DNA of 64,000 nucleotides from an uncultured Clostridia bacterium (GCA_944354265.1 CALVPX010000002.1:22944-86943), one strand, 5' to 3'; counted from the first letter of the stretch, positions 8,962-17,749 are shown. Translations and numbers: made by a program. Notes: generated by a model from the letters alone, not told the origin.

Positions 8962-9210
8962 ATGTCGTCAAACCGTTTGGCGGTTATCTCTCTCATCGTT
9001 GAAAACCGCAGCCAAAGCGCCCAAATCAACTCCATTCTCTCCGACTACGCAAATTACGTCGTCGGCAGAATGGGCGTGCCCTACAGGGAGAAGGCCGTCT
9101 CCGTCATCTGCGTCATTGTCGACGCCCCTAACGAGATAATAAATACAATAACGGGCAAAATAGGCATGTTGGAAGGCGTCTCCGCCAAAACTTTAATGAG
9201 CAAAATTTAA
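8962..9210 (+). CDS. TM1266-family iron-only hydrogenase system regulator
   Basis: An 82-residue ACT/NikR-like protein of the TM1266 family. The family is usually found near [FeFe]-hydrogenase maturation genes and is thought to be a regulator. Recognisable blocks are VISLIVENR, VGRMGVPYREKAVSVICVIVDAP and GKIGMLEGVSAKTLM. No DNA-binding domain is present. Here it is followed by an ABC transporter instead of hydE/F/G, and preceded by a structured leader whose terminator overlaps its start codon. The family call is strong; the regulatory target is unknown. Confidence 0.88.
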   Translation: MSSNRLAVISLIVENRSQSAQINSILSDYANYVVGRMGVPYREKAVSVICVIVDAPNEIINTITGKIGMLEGVSAKTLMSKI

Positions 9211-9234
9211 AAATATTTATGCCGTAAATCAAAG

Positions 9235-9255
9235 CCCCCCTTGTGTAAAGGGGGG
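9235..9255 (+). repeat. G/C-homopolymer hairpin
   Basis: CCCCCCTT (9235-9242) pairs with AAGGGGGG (9248-9255), followed by a further run of seven G. It has no T tract. The text resembles degenerate dispersed repeats often seen in clostridial genomes, but no second copy occurs in this window. The rest of 9211-9396 holds no gene I can support. Confidence 0.4.
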
Positions 9256-9396
9256 ATCAAAGGGGGGGGATTGTAGGCGCAACGGCGCAGTGGTAAAAAA
9301 TTAATCCCGCAGCCGTCATTCAGGTGTCAATATTCAATCAATAATAATTTTTGAGGCAAAAGGCAATAACGCCTGATGCCGAAAAGGAGTTTTAAT

Positions 9397-10410
9397 ATGA
9401 AAAAAATAGCAACATTATTAACAGCCGCGGCCCTTGCCGCAACCATACCGTTTGGCTTTTCAGCCTGCGGTGTTGAGGGCGTTCTCGAAGACGTGCGCTT
9501 AATGGCGGTGGATGCAACCGCCGTCGGCACGATGGACACCTGCGATTACTTTGTCGCCGCCGAACCCGCCGCAACCACGCGCGCCAACGCCACGGGCTTA
9601 AACTTTGTGGGCAATTTGCAGGAACTTTACGGCTCCGATAACGGCTATCCACAGGCGGTCATCGTCGCCAAAAATGAAATTATCACGCAAAATCCTTACT
9701 TTTTAGAGCAATTTATGACCGAACTTGAGGTCAACGAGGAGTGGCTCGCCACGGCTCCTGCCCAGACGGTCATTGACGCTGTCGCATCGCATTTGCCCGA
9801 GGGTACCACGCCCACATTCAACGCCAACAACCTCACTTCTTCGGTCATCTCAAACTGCGGCATACACTTTGTCTATGCGCACGAAGATAAGGATAGGGTG
9901 ACAAACTTCCTCGCCGAAATGGCGGAAGTCGATCCCACTTCCGTGGGCGAGGTCTCCGAAACCTTCTTCTGTCAAGGACTTGACGCCTATGTCTCCGACC
10001 CCGGCGAAGTTTCAATCTATGCCCCTGACGGCGCTCCTGCGCTCGCCCTTGCAAAGCTCATGGCGGAAGAAAACCAATTCGGCCAGATTTCGGTTGAGTA
10101 CAACATCGTCCCTGCCGACACAATCGGCGCCCGCGTCACGGGCGAAGACCCCGCCGCAGATATCTGCATTCTGCCCCTGAATGCTGCAAGCAGGCTTTTG
10201 GGCAGCGGCCAGACTTATAAGATGCTCGGCACCGTCACCAACGGCAACCTTTATATCTTGTCAAAGGATGACGAGCAAATCACCAAGGATAATATCGGCT
10301 CACTCCTCGCAGGTAAAACGGTGGGGGTAATTCAACTCGCCAATGTTCCCGGTCTCACCTTAAAAATAATTCTCCAAAAGTACGTAATTCCTTACGATGT
10401 AGTGGGCTAA
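9397..10410 (+). CDS. ABC transporter substrate-binding lipoprotein (NitT/TauT type)
   Basis: A 337-residue extracytoplasmic binding protein. It has a typical lipoprotein signal (MKKIATLLTAAALAAT, lipobox ending at the cysteine of GFSAC) and a periplasmic-binding-protein fold of the SsuA/THI5-like kind. Visible pieces are YPQAVIVAKNEII near residue 85 and the second-domain DICILPLNAASRLLGSG. The ATG at 9397 follows AAGGAG; an in-frame ATG at 9376 lies ahead of that site and is rejected. The permease and ATPase genes follow, so this is a complete importer. The ligand (sulfonate, nitrate, pyrimidine-like or other) cannot be told from the sequence. Confidence 0.8.
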   Translation: MKKIATLLTAAALAATIPFGFSACGVEGVLEDVRLMAVDATAVGTMDTCDYFVAAEPAATTRANATGLNFVGNLQELYGSDNGYPQAVIVAKNEIITQNPYFLEQFMTELEVNEEWLATAPAQTVIDAVASHLPEGTTPTFNANNLTSSVISNCGIHFVYAHEDKDRVTNFLAEMAEVDPTSVGEVSETFFCQGLDAYVSDPGEVSIYAPDGAPALALAKLMAEENQFGQISVEYNIVPADTIGARVTGEDPAADICILPLNAASRLLGSGQTYKMLGTVTNGNLYILSKDDEQITKDNIGSLLAGKTVGVIQLANVPGLTLKIILQKYVIPYDVVG

Positions 10411-10411
10411 A

Positions 10412-11197
10412 GTGAAAACCTTAAAAAAAATAGCAAAACACAATGCACTGTGGGCGGTTGTAGCAGTTGCGGTCATCTTTGCCGTGTGGCAGATAGCCTA
10501 CGCCTGCATAAAAAACGACTACATTCTCCCGGGCATAGGGCAAACGCTCTCGCAGTTCTTCGCCCTGTTCGGCAACGGCTCTTTTTATGTCGCCCTCGGC
10601 AACACCGTCGCCCGCACTTTGATATCCTTCGCCGTGTCGTTTGTCGTGGCGGCGGCCTTTGCCGCGCTCTCCGCGGTGTGCGCGCCCTTCAAGGCCACGT
10701 TCGCCTGCATAATCTCCGTCGTGCGCACTCTGCCCACCATGGCTATAACGCTTATGTTGCTGATATGGTCAAGCCCCCGCGTCGCCCCCGCAATAGTCAC
10801 GGCACTCGTGCTCTTCCCCATGCTCTATTCGCAGTTCATCGCCGCAATAGAGGGGGTGGACGGCAACCTTTTGGAGATGGCAAAGGTGTACAAAATTTCC
10901 CGCAGGGATAAACTTTTAAAGATAATCGCCCCCGCCGTCGCGCCGGAGGTTATCTCGCAGGTGGGCGCGGGGTTGTCTTTGGGGCTCAAGGTCATGGTGT
11001 CTGCCGAGGTGTTGTCCTACACTTTGAACAGCTTCGGCGGCATGATGCAGCAGGCGCGGCTCTATTCCCAAATGCCCCTGTTTGCGGCGCTCACTTTAAT
11101 GTGCATACTCGCAGGTCTCCTGCTCGAACTGCTCTCCTATCTCTTAAGAAAACTTGTCGGCAGGTGGCAGGTAAAGGAGGGGGCAGATGTACATTAA
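10412..11197 (+). CDS. ABC transporter permease (NitT/TauT type)
   Basis: A 261-residue inner-membrane subunit with about six helices and the BPD-transporter cytoplasmic loop (YKISRRDKLLKIIAPAVAP, an EAA-like motif) that contacts the ATPase. Translation starts at GTG 10412, one base after the stop of the binding-protein gene. Its 3' end overlaps the ATPase gene by 11 bases. It is the partner of the 9397 and 11187 genes. Confidence 0.88.
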   Translation: MKTLKKIAKHNALWAVVAVAVIFAVWQIAYACIKNDYILPGIGQTLSQFFALFGNGSFYVALGNTVARTLISFAVSFVVAAAFAALSAVCAPFKATFACIISVVRTLPTMAITLMLLIWSSPRVAPAIVTALVLFPMLYSQFIAAIEGVDGNLLEMAKVYKISRRDKLLKIIAPAVAPEVISQVGAGLSLGLKVMVSAEVLSYTLNSFGGMMQQARLYSQMPLFAALTLMCILAGLLLELLSYLLRKLVGRWQVKEGADVH

Positions 11198-11840
11198 AAA
11201 CCTCAAAAAGAGCTACAAGGATACCCCCGTATTCCAAAATTTCAACCTTGAGGTGCGCGAAGGTCAGGTCACCTGCATCCTCGGCGAAAGCGGGGCGGGC
11301 AAAACCACCCTCTTAGACATAATCGCCGGGCTCACCTCTTACGAGGGTGAAGTGCAAAAGGTCAGGTGCTCCTATATCTTTCAGGAGCCCCGTCTCGTTC
11401 CCAACCTCACGGTGTTCAAAAACTTAAGCCTCGTCTGCAAAGACGAAGGGCAAATCTCTTCCATGCTCGCCCGCGTCGGCCTTACCGAAAAGGCGCAAAG
11501 CTTTCCCATAGCCCTCTCCGGCGGACAGGCTCAGAGGGTGGCAATTGCCCGCGCGTTTCTGTTCCCAAGCGACGTCGTCCTCATGGATGAACCCTTCTCG
11601 TCCCTCGATTTAAAGCTTAAGATCGACATGATGAACGTCTTCAACGAGGTCCGTTCGGCCAACGGCGGCAGAACGGCGGTGTTCGTCACCCACGACATAG
11701 ACGAGGCTCTGTACCTTGCGGACAGAATAATCGTCCTTTCGGGCGGAGAGACAATCTTCGACAGTCCCAATCTCAAGTCGGGTTCCTTCGGTGCGCACTG
11801 CGCCCTGCGCGATCAGATGATAAGCATTCTCACCTCGTAA
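11187..11840 (+). CDS. ABC transporter ATP-binding protein
   Basis: A 217-residue cytoplasmic ATPase. Walker A is GESGAGKTT (about 34-42), the Q-loop is in YIFQEPRLVPNLT, the signature is LSGGQAQRVAIARA, Walker B is VVLMDEPFSSLD, and the switch histidine is in VFVTHDIDEALYLADRI. This is the SsuB/TauB-like branch that pairs with the permease encoded immediately upstream. It is the last gene of the unit, which ends in a strong hairpin. Confidence 0.93.
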   Translation: MYIKNLKKSYKDTPVFQNFNLEVREGQVTCILGESGAGKTTLLDIIAGLTSYEGEVQKVRCSYIFQEPRLVPNLTVFKNLSLVCKDEGQISSMLARVGLTEKAQSFPIALSGGQAQRVAIARAFLFPSDVVLMDEPFSSLDLKLKIDMMNVFNEVRSANGGRTAVFVTHDIDEALYLADRIIVLSGGETIFDSPNLKSGSFGAHCALRDQMISILTS

Positions 11841-11852
11841 TCAGGAAAAATC

Positions 11853-11896
11853 AACAGGCCGCCGTGCCCGCTGAAAGCGGGCGCGGCGGCCTGTTT
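11853..11896 (+). terminator. Terminator of the ABC transporter operon
   Basis: A 19-bp stem with one G-T pair, loop TGAAA, arms beginning AACAGGCCGCCG and ending CGGCGGCCTGTT, then TTACTC. The stem is very stable but the U tract is short. Confidence 0.8.
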
Positions 11897-11993
11897 ACTC
11901 TGTTGTCAACCTCTTGCGCGCGCAATTGTAAAAATTTTGTCGGCAAATTTGTAAAAAACCCGCCTCAAACATTTTTATTTTATGCCTATGTTG

Positions 11994-12002
11994 TGCTATA
12001 AT
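11994..12002 (+). promoter_or_regulatory. Extended -10 promoter antisense to the DUF1294 gene
   Basis: TGCTATAAT is an extended -10 element. The transcript would start near 12007-12009, run antisense through the DUF1294 gene and reach purE at 12376. No better promoter is visible next to purE. The predicted 5' end immediately folds: CGGGCT (12010-12015) with AGCCCG (12047-12052), enclosing TGTTGTG/CACAACA. Confidence 0.5.
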
Positions 12003-12019
12003 TTTTATACGGGCTAAAA

Positions 12020-12039
12020 TGTTGTGTCACAGCACAACA
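12020..12039 (-). terminator. Hairpin overlapping the DUF1294 stop codon
   Basis: TGTTGTG/CACAACA with a 6-nt loop, followed on the minus strand by TTTTAG. It could end the DUF1294 transcript, and the same stem would form in the opposite, purE-directed RNA. Confidence 0.4.
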
Positions 12040-12329
12040 AACGTAAAGCCCGAACGGTATGCAAGTACAATAAACCACACGTTCAGCGCGCCTATCACGG
12101 GCATGAGTATCATGAACAGCATGTTCTTCAGCTTGAATTTTGTAATGAACATGGTAACGTAAATGCCCAAGGCCCCGCCCAAAATTGCGGCAAGTATCAG
12201 CTTGCCGTCGCCGGAGTTGAGTTTATTTTCGTCGGTCAGATATTCGTTCTTCTGCGCAATCAGCAGCATCACCGAATAAAAATTGATGGCGACAATGTAC
12301 ACAGTAAAAACGATATACACTAATATCAT
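12027..12329 (-). CDS. DUF1294 small membrane protein
   Basis: A 100-residue membrane protein with about three helices, matching the DUF1294 pattern: an N-terminal helix ending in NEYLTDENK, then ILAAILGGALGIYVTMFITKF with the downstream KLKNMLF and the final helix. Function is unknown. It is divergent from purE, with only 46 bp between the two ATGs, and is the only minus-strand gene near the purine operon. No Shine-Dalgarno is seen. Confidence 0.75.
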   Translation of the reverse strand: MILVYIVFTVYIVAINFYSVMLLIAQKNEYLTDENKLNSGDGKLILAAILGGALGIYVTMFITKFKLKNMLFMILMPVIGALNVWFIVLAYRSGFTFVVL

Positions 12330-12375
12330 ACATTAAGTATGCCGCAAACTTAAGTTAAACATACAGGAGGATGTT

Positions 12376-12873
12376 ATGCCCAAAGTTGCAATTCTTATGG
12401 GTTCCAAGTCAGATTTTCCCGTGGTAAAACCCGCTGTTTCCGCGCTCAAAAATATGGGCGTGGAGGTAGAAGTGCATGTAATTTCTGCACACAGAACGCC
12501 CGAAGAAGCGCACGCCTTTGCCTCGTCCGCCAAGGATAACGGCATAGAGGTCATAATCTGCGCCGCAGGCAAGGCCGCTCACCTCGGCGGCGTCATTGCC
12601 GCATATACTACCCTGCCCGTCATCGGCCTCCCTGTAAAGACAGACATGATGGGCGGTTTGGATAGCCTGCTTTCAATAGTTCAGATGCCTTCGGGCATAC
12701 CCGTCGCAACCGTCGGCGTAAACGGCGGCGAAAATGCGGGGCTTTTGGCCGCGCAGATTTTAGGCATAAAATATCCTCAGATTGCGGCTGCCCTCGCAGA
12801 CTTCAAGCGCAAAATGCGCGAAAAAATAAACGCGGACGACTGCGCCCTTCAGGACGAATTAAAGGAACTATAA
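12376..12873 (+). CDS. purE: N5-carboxyaminoimidazole ribonucleotide mutase (class I PurE)
   Basis: Converts N5-CAIR to CAIR in purine synthesis. The 165-residue protein shows the PurE hallmarks GSKSDFP, SAHRTPEEA and the GLPVKTDMMGGLDSLLSIVQMP region (quoted in part: DSLLSIVQMPSGIPVATV). It has a strong AGGAGG site. No purK was found in the window, although class I PurE normally works with PurK, so PurK must be encoded elsewhere. It is the first gene of the purine cluster and is followed by a 10-bp stem-loop before purC. Confidence 0.95.
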   Translation: MPKVAILMGSKSDFPVVKPAVSALKNMGVEVEVHVISAHRTPEEAHAFASSAKDNGIEVIICAAGKAAHLGGVIAAYTTLPVIGLPVKTDMMGGLDSLLSIVQMPSGIPVATVGVNGGENAGLLAAQILGIKYPQIAAALADFKRKMREKINADDCALQDELKEL

Positions 12874-12880
12874 TACCTTA

Positions 12881-12907
12881 AATACCCGCAGTGCACCTGC
12901 GGGTATT
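12881..12907 (+). terminator. Stem-loop between purE and purC
   Basis: A perfect 10-bp stem (AATACCCGCA with TGCGGGTATT, loop GTGCACC) followed by a weakly T-rich GCATTTGTTG. It could be an attenuator or processing site inside the operon. Confidence 0.5.
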
Positions 12908-12999
12908 GCATTTGTTGTCAAAGCAATCATTTGCAACGGGTGCAGCAAAAATCATCCAAATTCAAAAATATTTTTTCACAAGGAGCAATTATAAAAGCC

Positions 13000-13725
13000 A
13001 TGGAAAAGAAAGAACAGCTTTACGAAGGCAAGGCCAAAAAGGTCTACGCCACAGAAAATCCCGATTACGTCATCGTGTCATACAAGGACGACGCAACGGC
13101 TTTCAACGGCCTCAAAAAGGGCACCATCGTCGGCAAGGGCGTCATCAACAACAAGATGACTAACATGATGATGAAAATGCTCGAAAAGAAGGGCGTTCCC
13201 ACCCACTTCGTCGAGGAACTCAGCGACCGCGACACCGTCGTCAAAAAGGTTCAGATAGTTCCCTTGGAGGTTATAATCAGGAACGTCGCCGCAGGCAGCT
13301 TCTCCAAGAGGTACGGCGTGCCCGAAGGTACGGCATTCTCCGCTCCCACAATCGAATTTTCCTATAAGAACGACGAGCTCGGCGATCCACTCATCAACGA
13401 CTATCACGCCCTCGCCTTAAACCTCGCCACCAAGGACGAAATCGAAACCATCAAAAAGATGGCCTTCACCGTCAACGACATAATGAAGGAGTTCTTCAAG
13501 CACCTCAACATCGACCTCATCGACTTCAAGCTCGAGTTCGGCCGTTTCCACGGACAGATCGTGCTTGCCGACGAAATTTCTCCCGACACCTGCCGCTTTT
13601 GGGAAGCAGGCACATGGGATACCACAAAGCACACCAGCCTCGATAAGGACAGGTTCCGCCGCGACCTCGGCGGCGTAGAGGACGCCTACAAGGAAATCTT
13701 CAAGCGCCTCACCGAAGGGGAGTAA
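13000..13725 (+). CDS. purC: SAICAR synthetase
   Basis: Joins aspartate to CAIR with ATP. The 241-residue protein has the family start [12 protein letters not shown], the [17 protein letters not shown] motif and the [10 protein letters not shown] and [11 protein letters not shown] blocks. The ATG at 13000 gives the expected length. The upstream AAGGAG site lies about 14 nt away, which is long, and an in-frame ATT is closer to it, so the exact start has slight doubt. Second gene of the purine cluster. Confidence 0.95.
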   Translation: MEKKEQLYEGKAKKVYATENPDYVIVSYKDDATAFNGLKKGTIVGKGVINNKMTNMMMKMLEKKGVPTHFVEELSDRDTVVKKVQIVPLEVIIRNVAAGSFSKRYGVPEGTAFSAPTIEFSYKNDELGDPLINDYHALALNLATKDEIETIKKMAFTVNDIMKEFFKHLNIDLIDFKLEFGRFHGQIVLADEISPDTCRFWEAGTWDTTKHTSLDKDRFRRDLGGVEDAYKEIFKRLTEGE

Positions 13726-13731
13726 GGATAC

Positions 13732-15153
13732 ATGGGCGGATTTTTTGGCTCGGTCAAAAGGACGAGCGCCGTATTCGACGTCTTCCTCGGCACGGACTAT
13801 CATTCCCACCTCGGCACCAAGCGCGGCGGCATGGCCGCTTACGACTCGGTCATAGGGCTACAGCGCGAAATTCACAACATCGAAAACGCGCCCTTCCGCA
13901 CCAAGTTCGAGCGCACTCTTTCCGAAATGCGCGGCAACGCCGCCATCGGCTGCATATCTGATACCGACCCCCAACCCCTCCTCATGGTGTCAAAGTTGGG
14001 CAAGTACGCAATCTGCACCATCGGCATCATCAACAACACCGACGAGCTGATGGCAAAAATCCTCTCCCGCGGCGGATATTTCGACGCCATGACGGGCAGC
14101 AAGGTCAACTCGAACGAACTCGTCGCCGCCCTCATCAACACTAAAGATTCCTATGTCGAGGGCATACGCTACGCTCAGGATTCGATAGACGGCACCGCGT
14201 CCATCCTGCTGTTGACCGACCGCGGCACTTTGATTGCCGCGAGGGATAAAATGGGCAGATTGCCCATTCAGATAGGCAAGGGGGAGGACGGCTACTGCGC
14301 CTCATTCGAAAGCTTTGCCTACCGCAAATTGGGCTACGCCGACTACCGCGAGCTCGGTCCGGGCGAAATTGTCGAAATTTCGGCCGACGGAGTTGAGCAG
14401 CTCGCCCCTCCGGGAAAAGAGATGCGCATCTGCGCCTTCCTTTGGTCGTATTACGGCTATCCCACGTCCTCGTACGAGGGGGTAAACGTAGAGATGATGC
14501 GCTACAGAAACGGCGAAATTTTTGCCCGCGAGGACGCAAAAACTCACGACATGCACTCCATAGATTACGTCGGCGGCGTGCCCGATTCGGGAACGCCCCA
14601 TGCAATAGGCTATGCCAACGCCTGCAAAATTCCCTTCGCCCGTCCCTATATAAAATATACGCCCACATGGTCGCGCTCCTTCATGCCCGTAAATCAGGAA
14701 GAGCGCAACAAGGTGGCAAAGATGAAGCTCATTCCCGTGCACGAGCTCATAGAGGGCAAACGTCTTCTGCTCGTGGACGATTCTATCGTGCGCGGCACAC
14801 AGCTCAAGGAGACGGTGGACTTCTTATATTCCCACGGCGCAAAGGCTGTCCACATGCGCTCGGCATGCCCTCCCATAATGTACGGCTGTAAGTATCTCAA
14901 TTTCTCCCGCTCCTCGGGCGATATGGATCTCATAACCCGCCGCACCATGGCCGAACTCGAAGGCGACGAGGCCATAAACCATTTGGAGGAGTACAGCAAT
15001 TCCAAAACTCAGCGCGGCAAGGCCATGCGCAAGGCCATCTGCGATAAGTTCCAATTCGAATCTCTCGAATTCCAATCTCTCGAAGGCCTCATCGAAGCCA
15101 TCGGCATTGAGCCGTGCAAGTTGTGTACCTATTGTTGGACAGGTCGTGAATAA
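13732..15153 (+). CDS. PurF paralogue without the catalytic N-terminal cysteine
   Basis: A 473-residue homologue of glutamine-PRPP amidotransferase directly upstream of the normal purF. The N-terminus reads MGGFFGS, where PurF has CGVFG, so the Ntn nucleophile is gone and the ammonia-releasing half should be dead. The phosphoribosyltransferase PRPP loop is intact (LLLVDDSIVRGTQ). Cysteines that line up with the Fe-S ligands of Bacillus-type PurF are kept: MRICAF, MYGCKY and the C-terminal CKLCTYC. The FAR-DS segment of PurF is replaced by YYGYPTSSYEG. I recall similar proteins beside purF in other anaerobes. Role unknown; a regulatory or partner subunit is one guess. Confidence 0.85.
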   Translation: MGGFFGSVKRTSAVFDVFLGTDYHSHLGTKRGGMAAYDSVIGLQREIHNIENAPFRTKFERTLSEMRGNAAIGCISDTDPQPLLMVSKLGKYAICTIGIINNTDELMAKILSRGGYFDAMTGSKVNSNELVAALINTKDSYVEGIRYAQDSIDGTASILLLTDRGTLIAARDKMGRLPIQIGKGEDGYCASFESFAYRKLGYADYRELGPGEIVEISADGVEQLAPPGKEMRICAFLWSYYGYPTSSYEGVNVEMMRYRNGEIFAREDAKTHDMHSIDYVGGVPDSGTPHAIGYANACKIPFARPYIKYTPTWSRSFMPVNQEERNKVAKMKLIPVHELIEGKRLLLVDDSIVRGTQLKETVDFLYSHGAKAVHMRSACPPIMYGCKYLNFSRSSGDMDLITRRTMAELEGDEAINHLEEYSNSKTQRGKAMRKAICDKFQFESLEFQSLEGLIEAIGIEPCKLCTYCWTGRE

Positions 15154-15296
15154 AACTTCGGTCTAAATATATCCCGTTGTTGCCCAAGGTAAGCTTGCAC
15201 AACATACATCATAAAATAAAGTTATAATTGTTATATAATAGAGTATAGAGAGCAGGTATATTTTAAACTTCCTTTACAGGAGAATACAGTAACAAT

Positions 15297-16709
15297 ATGG
15301 ACGAAATCCAAAGCGAAATCCATGAAGAATGCGGCGTGTTCGGCGTGTACTCGCAGGAAAACCGCGACGTGGCATATACCGTCTATTACGGCCTCTATGC
15401 CCTGCAGCACCGCGGGCAGGAGAGCGCCGGCATAGCCGTGTCCTATGCCGATAAAATAACCTATTACAAGGGCATGGGGCTTGTGCCCGATGTCTTTTCG
15501 GGCGGCAACCTCGAAAAACTGCCCGAAGGCGACATAGCCATCGGCCACGTCCGCTATTCAACCACGGGCGCAAGCCAGCTTCTCAACGCCCAGCCCGTGG
15601 TCTTTACGGGCAAGTGCGGCAAAATGGCGCTCGCCCACAACGGCAACCTCACCAATACCAAGCAGCTCCGCGGCGAAATGATTGCCGAAAATGCAGTCTT
15701 TCAGACTACTATCGACTCCGAGGTAATGGCCGTCGCCATCAACTCCATGTCCGACGGCGACATTTTGGAGGGCGTAAAGAGGGCGTGCCCTAGGTTCAAG
15801 GGTTCATATGCGCTCGTGCTCATGACAACAGACAAGCTCATCGCCGTGCGCGACCCCTACGGCATCCGCCCGCTCTGTATAGGCACCATAGTCGACGACT
15901 ACATCGTCGCAAGCGAAACGTGCGCTCTCGATGCGGTGGGGGCAACCTATCTCCGCGACGTAAAGCCGGGCGAAATTGTCGTCATCGATTCGAAGGGCGT
16001 CCATTCGTACATGATGGACAATATTCCTAAAGAGAGCCGCATGTGCATATTCGAATATGTCTACTTCGCCCGCCACGACTCCGTGCTCGACGGATGCAGC
16101 GTATACGAGGCCCGCAAGGAGGCGGGCAAGCTGCTCGCAAGGTATTATCCCGTGGAGGCCGACCTCGTCTCGGGCGTGCCCGATTCGGGCAACGTCGCCG
16201 CGCGCGGCTATGCAGAGGAGAGCGGCATACCCTTTGTAGAAGCTCTCGCCAAAAACAGGTATGTCGGCCGTACCTTCATTCAGCCCGACCAGCGGCAGAG
16301 GGAGAACAGCTTAAACGTAAAGATGAACGCCCTGCGCGCCAACATTGCGGGTAAGAGGGTCATAATCATCGACGACTCCATAGTCCGCGGCACAACCATG
16401 CGCAAGATAATCAAAATGCTGCGCAACGCGGGCGCCAAGGAAGTGCACATACGCATCTGCTCGCCCATAATCAAGCATCCCTGCCACCTCGGCATAGACA
16501 TTCAGACCTACGGACAGCTCATCGGCGCGTATAAAAACGAGGATCAGATATGCGCAAGCCTCGGCGCCGACTCTGTAAGGTATCTTTCAATCGATCAGCT
16601 CGTGCAGACATGTTCGTCGGCAAACGTCAACTTCTGCCTCGGCTGTTTCAACGGGCAATACCCTTACCCGCTCGAAGGTTACGAAGCGGATAAATTAAAA
16701 CTCGAATAA
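15297..16709 (+). CDS. purF: Amidophosphoribosyltransferase
   Basis: First committed step of purine synthesis: PRPP and glutamine to phosphoribosylamine. The 470-residue protein has a short propeptide (MDEIQSEIHEE) before the catalytic CGVFG, then the glutaminase residues in HRGQESAG and HNGNLTN, and the PRPP loop VIIIDDSIVRGTT. Four candidate Fe-S cysteines (RMCIF, HPCHLG, NFCLGC) mark it as the Bacillus-type, cluster-containing enzyme that needs propeptide removal. AGGAGA lies about 13 nt before the ATG. The 143-bp gap before it is AT-rich and could hold a second, weak promoter. Confidence 0.97.
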   Translation: MDEIQSEIHEECGVFGVYSQENRDVAYTVYYGLYALQHRGQESAGIAVSYADKITYYKGMGLVPDVFSGGNLEKLPEGDIAIGHVRYSTTGASQLLNAQPVVFTGKCGKMALAHNGNLTNTKQLRGEMIAENAVFQTTIDSEVMAVAINSMSDGDILEGVKRACPRFKGSYALVLMTTDKLIAVRDPYGIRPLCIGTIVDDYIVASETCALDAVGATYLRDVKPGEIVVIDSKGVHSYMMDNIPKESRMCIFEYVYFARHDSVLDGCSVYEARKEAGKLLARYYPVEADLVSGVPDSGNVAARGYAEESGIPFVEALAKNRYVGRTFIQPDQRQRENSLNVKMNALRANIAGKRVIIIDDSIVRGTTMRKIIKMLRNAGAKEVHIRICSPIIKHPCHLGIDIQTYGQLIGAYKNEDQICASLGADSVRYLSIDQLVQTCSSANVNFCLGCFNGQYPYPLEGYEADKLKLE

Positions 16710-16729
16710 ATTTCAGGAGAATATATAAA

Positions 16730-17749
16730 ATGGCAATATCGTATAAAGACAGCGGCGTCGACGTGGAGAGGGGGTATGAGGCCGTAAGGCTCATGCGCGA
16801 ACACGTTCAGTCGACTTATACCGACGGCGTCCTCGGCGACATAGGCTCATTCGGCGGATTTTTTCAGCTTTCAAAGGGCTATAAGGAACCCGTCCTCGTG
16901 GCAGGCACCGACGGCGTCGGCACCAAGCTCAAGTACGCCTTCCTCGCAAACAAGCACGACACCATCGGCATAGACGCCGTAGCCATGTGCGTAAACGACA
17001 TAGTCTGTCAGGGCGCAAAGCCCCTGTTTTTCCTCGACTATTTCGCAACGGGCAAGCTCTCGCCCGAAGTGGTCGCAACGGTAGTGTCGGGCGTTGCCGA
17101 AGGCTGCCGCCAGAGCGGAGCCGCCCTCATCGGCGGCGAAACTGCCGAAATGCCCGGCTTCTATCCCGACGGCGAGTACGATATCGCCGGCTTTGCCGTT
17201 GGCATTGTCGACAAAAAGAAGGTCATCAACGGCAAGAAAATAAAGTCGGGCGACGTGCTCATCGGCATTAAGTCGAGCGGCGTTCACTCCAACGGCTACT
17301 CTCTCGTCAGAAAGCTGTGGGGCGAAAACCTTGAGGAGCTTGAAGAGTACAACGAAGAGTTGGGCGCAAAACCCATCGACGTGCTCTTAACGCCCACAAA
17401 AATTTACGTCAACTCCATCCTCGCCCTCATTGAAAAGGTAAAGGTCAAGGGCATCGCCCACATAACGGGCGGCGGATTTATAGAAAATATCCCCCGCATC
17501 TTTCCCGAGGGCATAGGCTGCAGAATAAACACCAAGTCCTACGAAGTCCCCGCAATCTTCCAAATCATGCAAAAAAAGGCTAAAATCACCAAACAACAGG
17601 CCTACAACACCTTCAATATGGGCATTGGCATGGTACTATGCGTGGCAAAGAGGGATGTGGAGGCGACTATCGCCCAGCTTGAATCGACGGGCGAACAGTG
17701 CGTCGTGCTCGGCAAGACGTGCAAGGGCAGCGGGGTAAAACTCATTTGA
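16730..17749 (+). CDS. purM: AIR synthetase
   Basis: Phosphoribosylformylglycinamidine cyclo-ligase: FGAM plus ATP to AIR. The 339-residue protein is standard length with GTDGVGTKLK, the DIVCQGAKPLFFLDY motif, GGETAEMPGFY and IAHITGGGFIENIPR. A Shine-Dalgarno (AGGAG) precedes the ATG. The purN start codon overlaps its stop (TTGA). Confidence 0.97.
   Translation: MAISYKDSGVDVERGYEAVRLMREHVQSTYTDGVLGDIGSFGGFFQLSKGYKEPVLVAGTDGVGTKLKYAFLANKHDTIGIDAVAMCVNDIVCQGAKPLFFLDYFATGKLSPEVVATVVSGVAEGCRQSGAALIGGETAEMPGFYPDGEYDIAGFAVGIVDKKKVINGKKIKSGDVLIGIKSSGVHSNGYSLVRKLWGENLEELEEYNEELGAKPIDVLLTPTKIYVNSILALIEKVKVKGIAHITGGGFIENIPRIFPEGIGCRINTKSYEVPAIFQIMQKKAKITKQQAYNTFNMGIGMVLCVAKRDVEATIAQLESTGEQCVVLGKTCKGSGVKLI

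Noticed and set aside
9276-9396. Possible tRNA-like text (GGCGCAACGGCGCAGTGGT) after the G/C hairpin
   Set aside because: It does not continue into D, anticodon and T arms and lacks a matching acceptor stem.
12330-12376. ZTP, purine or PRPP riboswitch, or PurR box, before purE
   Set aside because: The gap is only 46 bp and holds none of the known consensus cores; the antisense leader further upstream also showed none.
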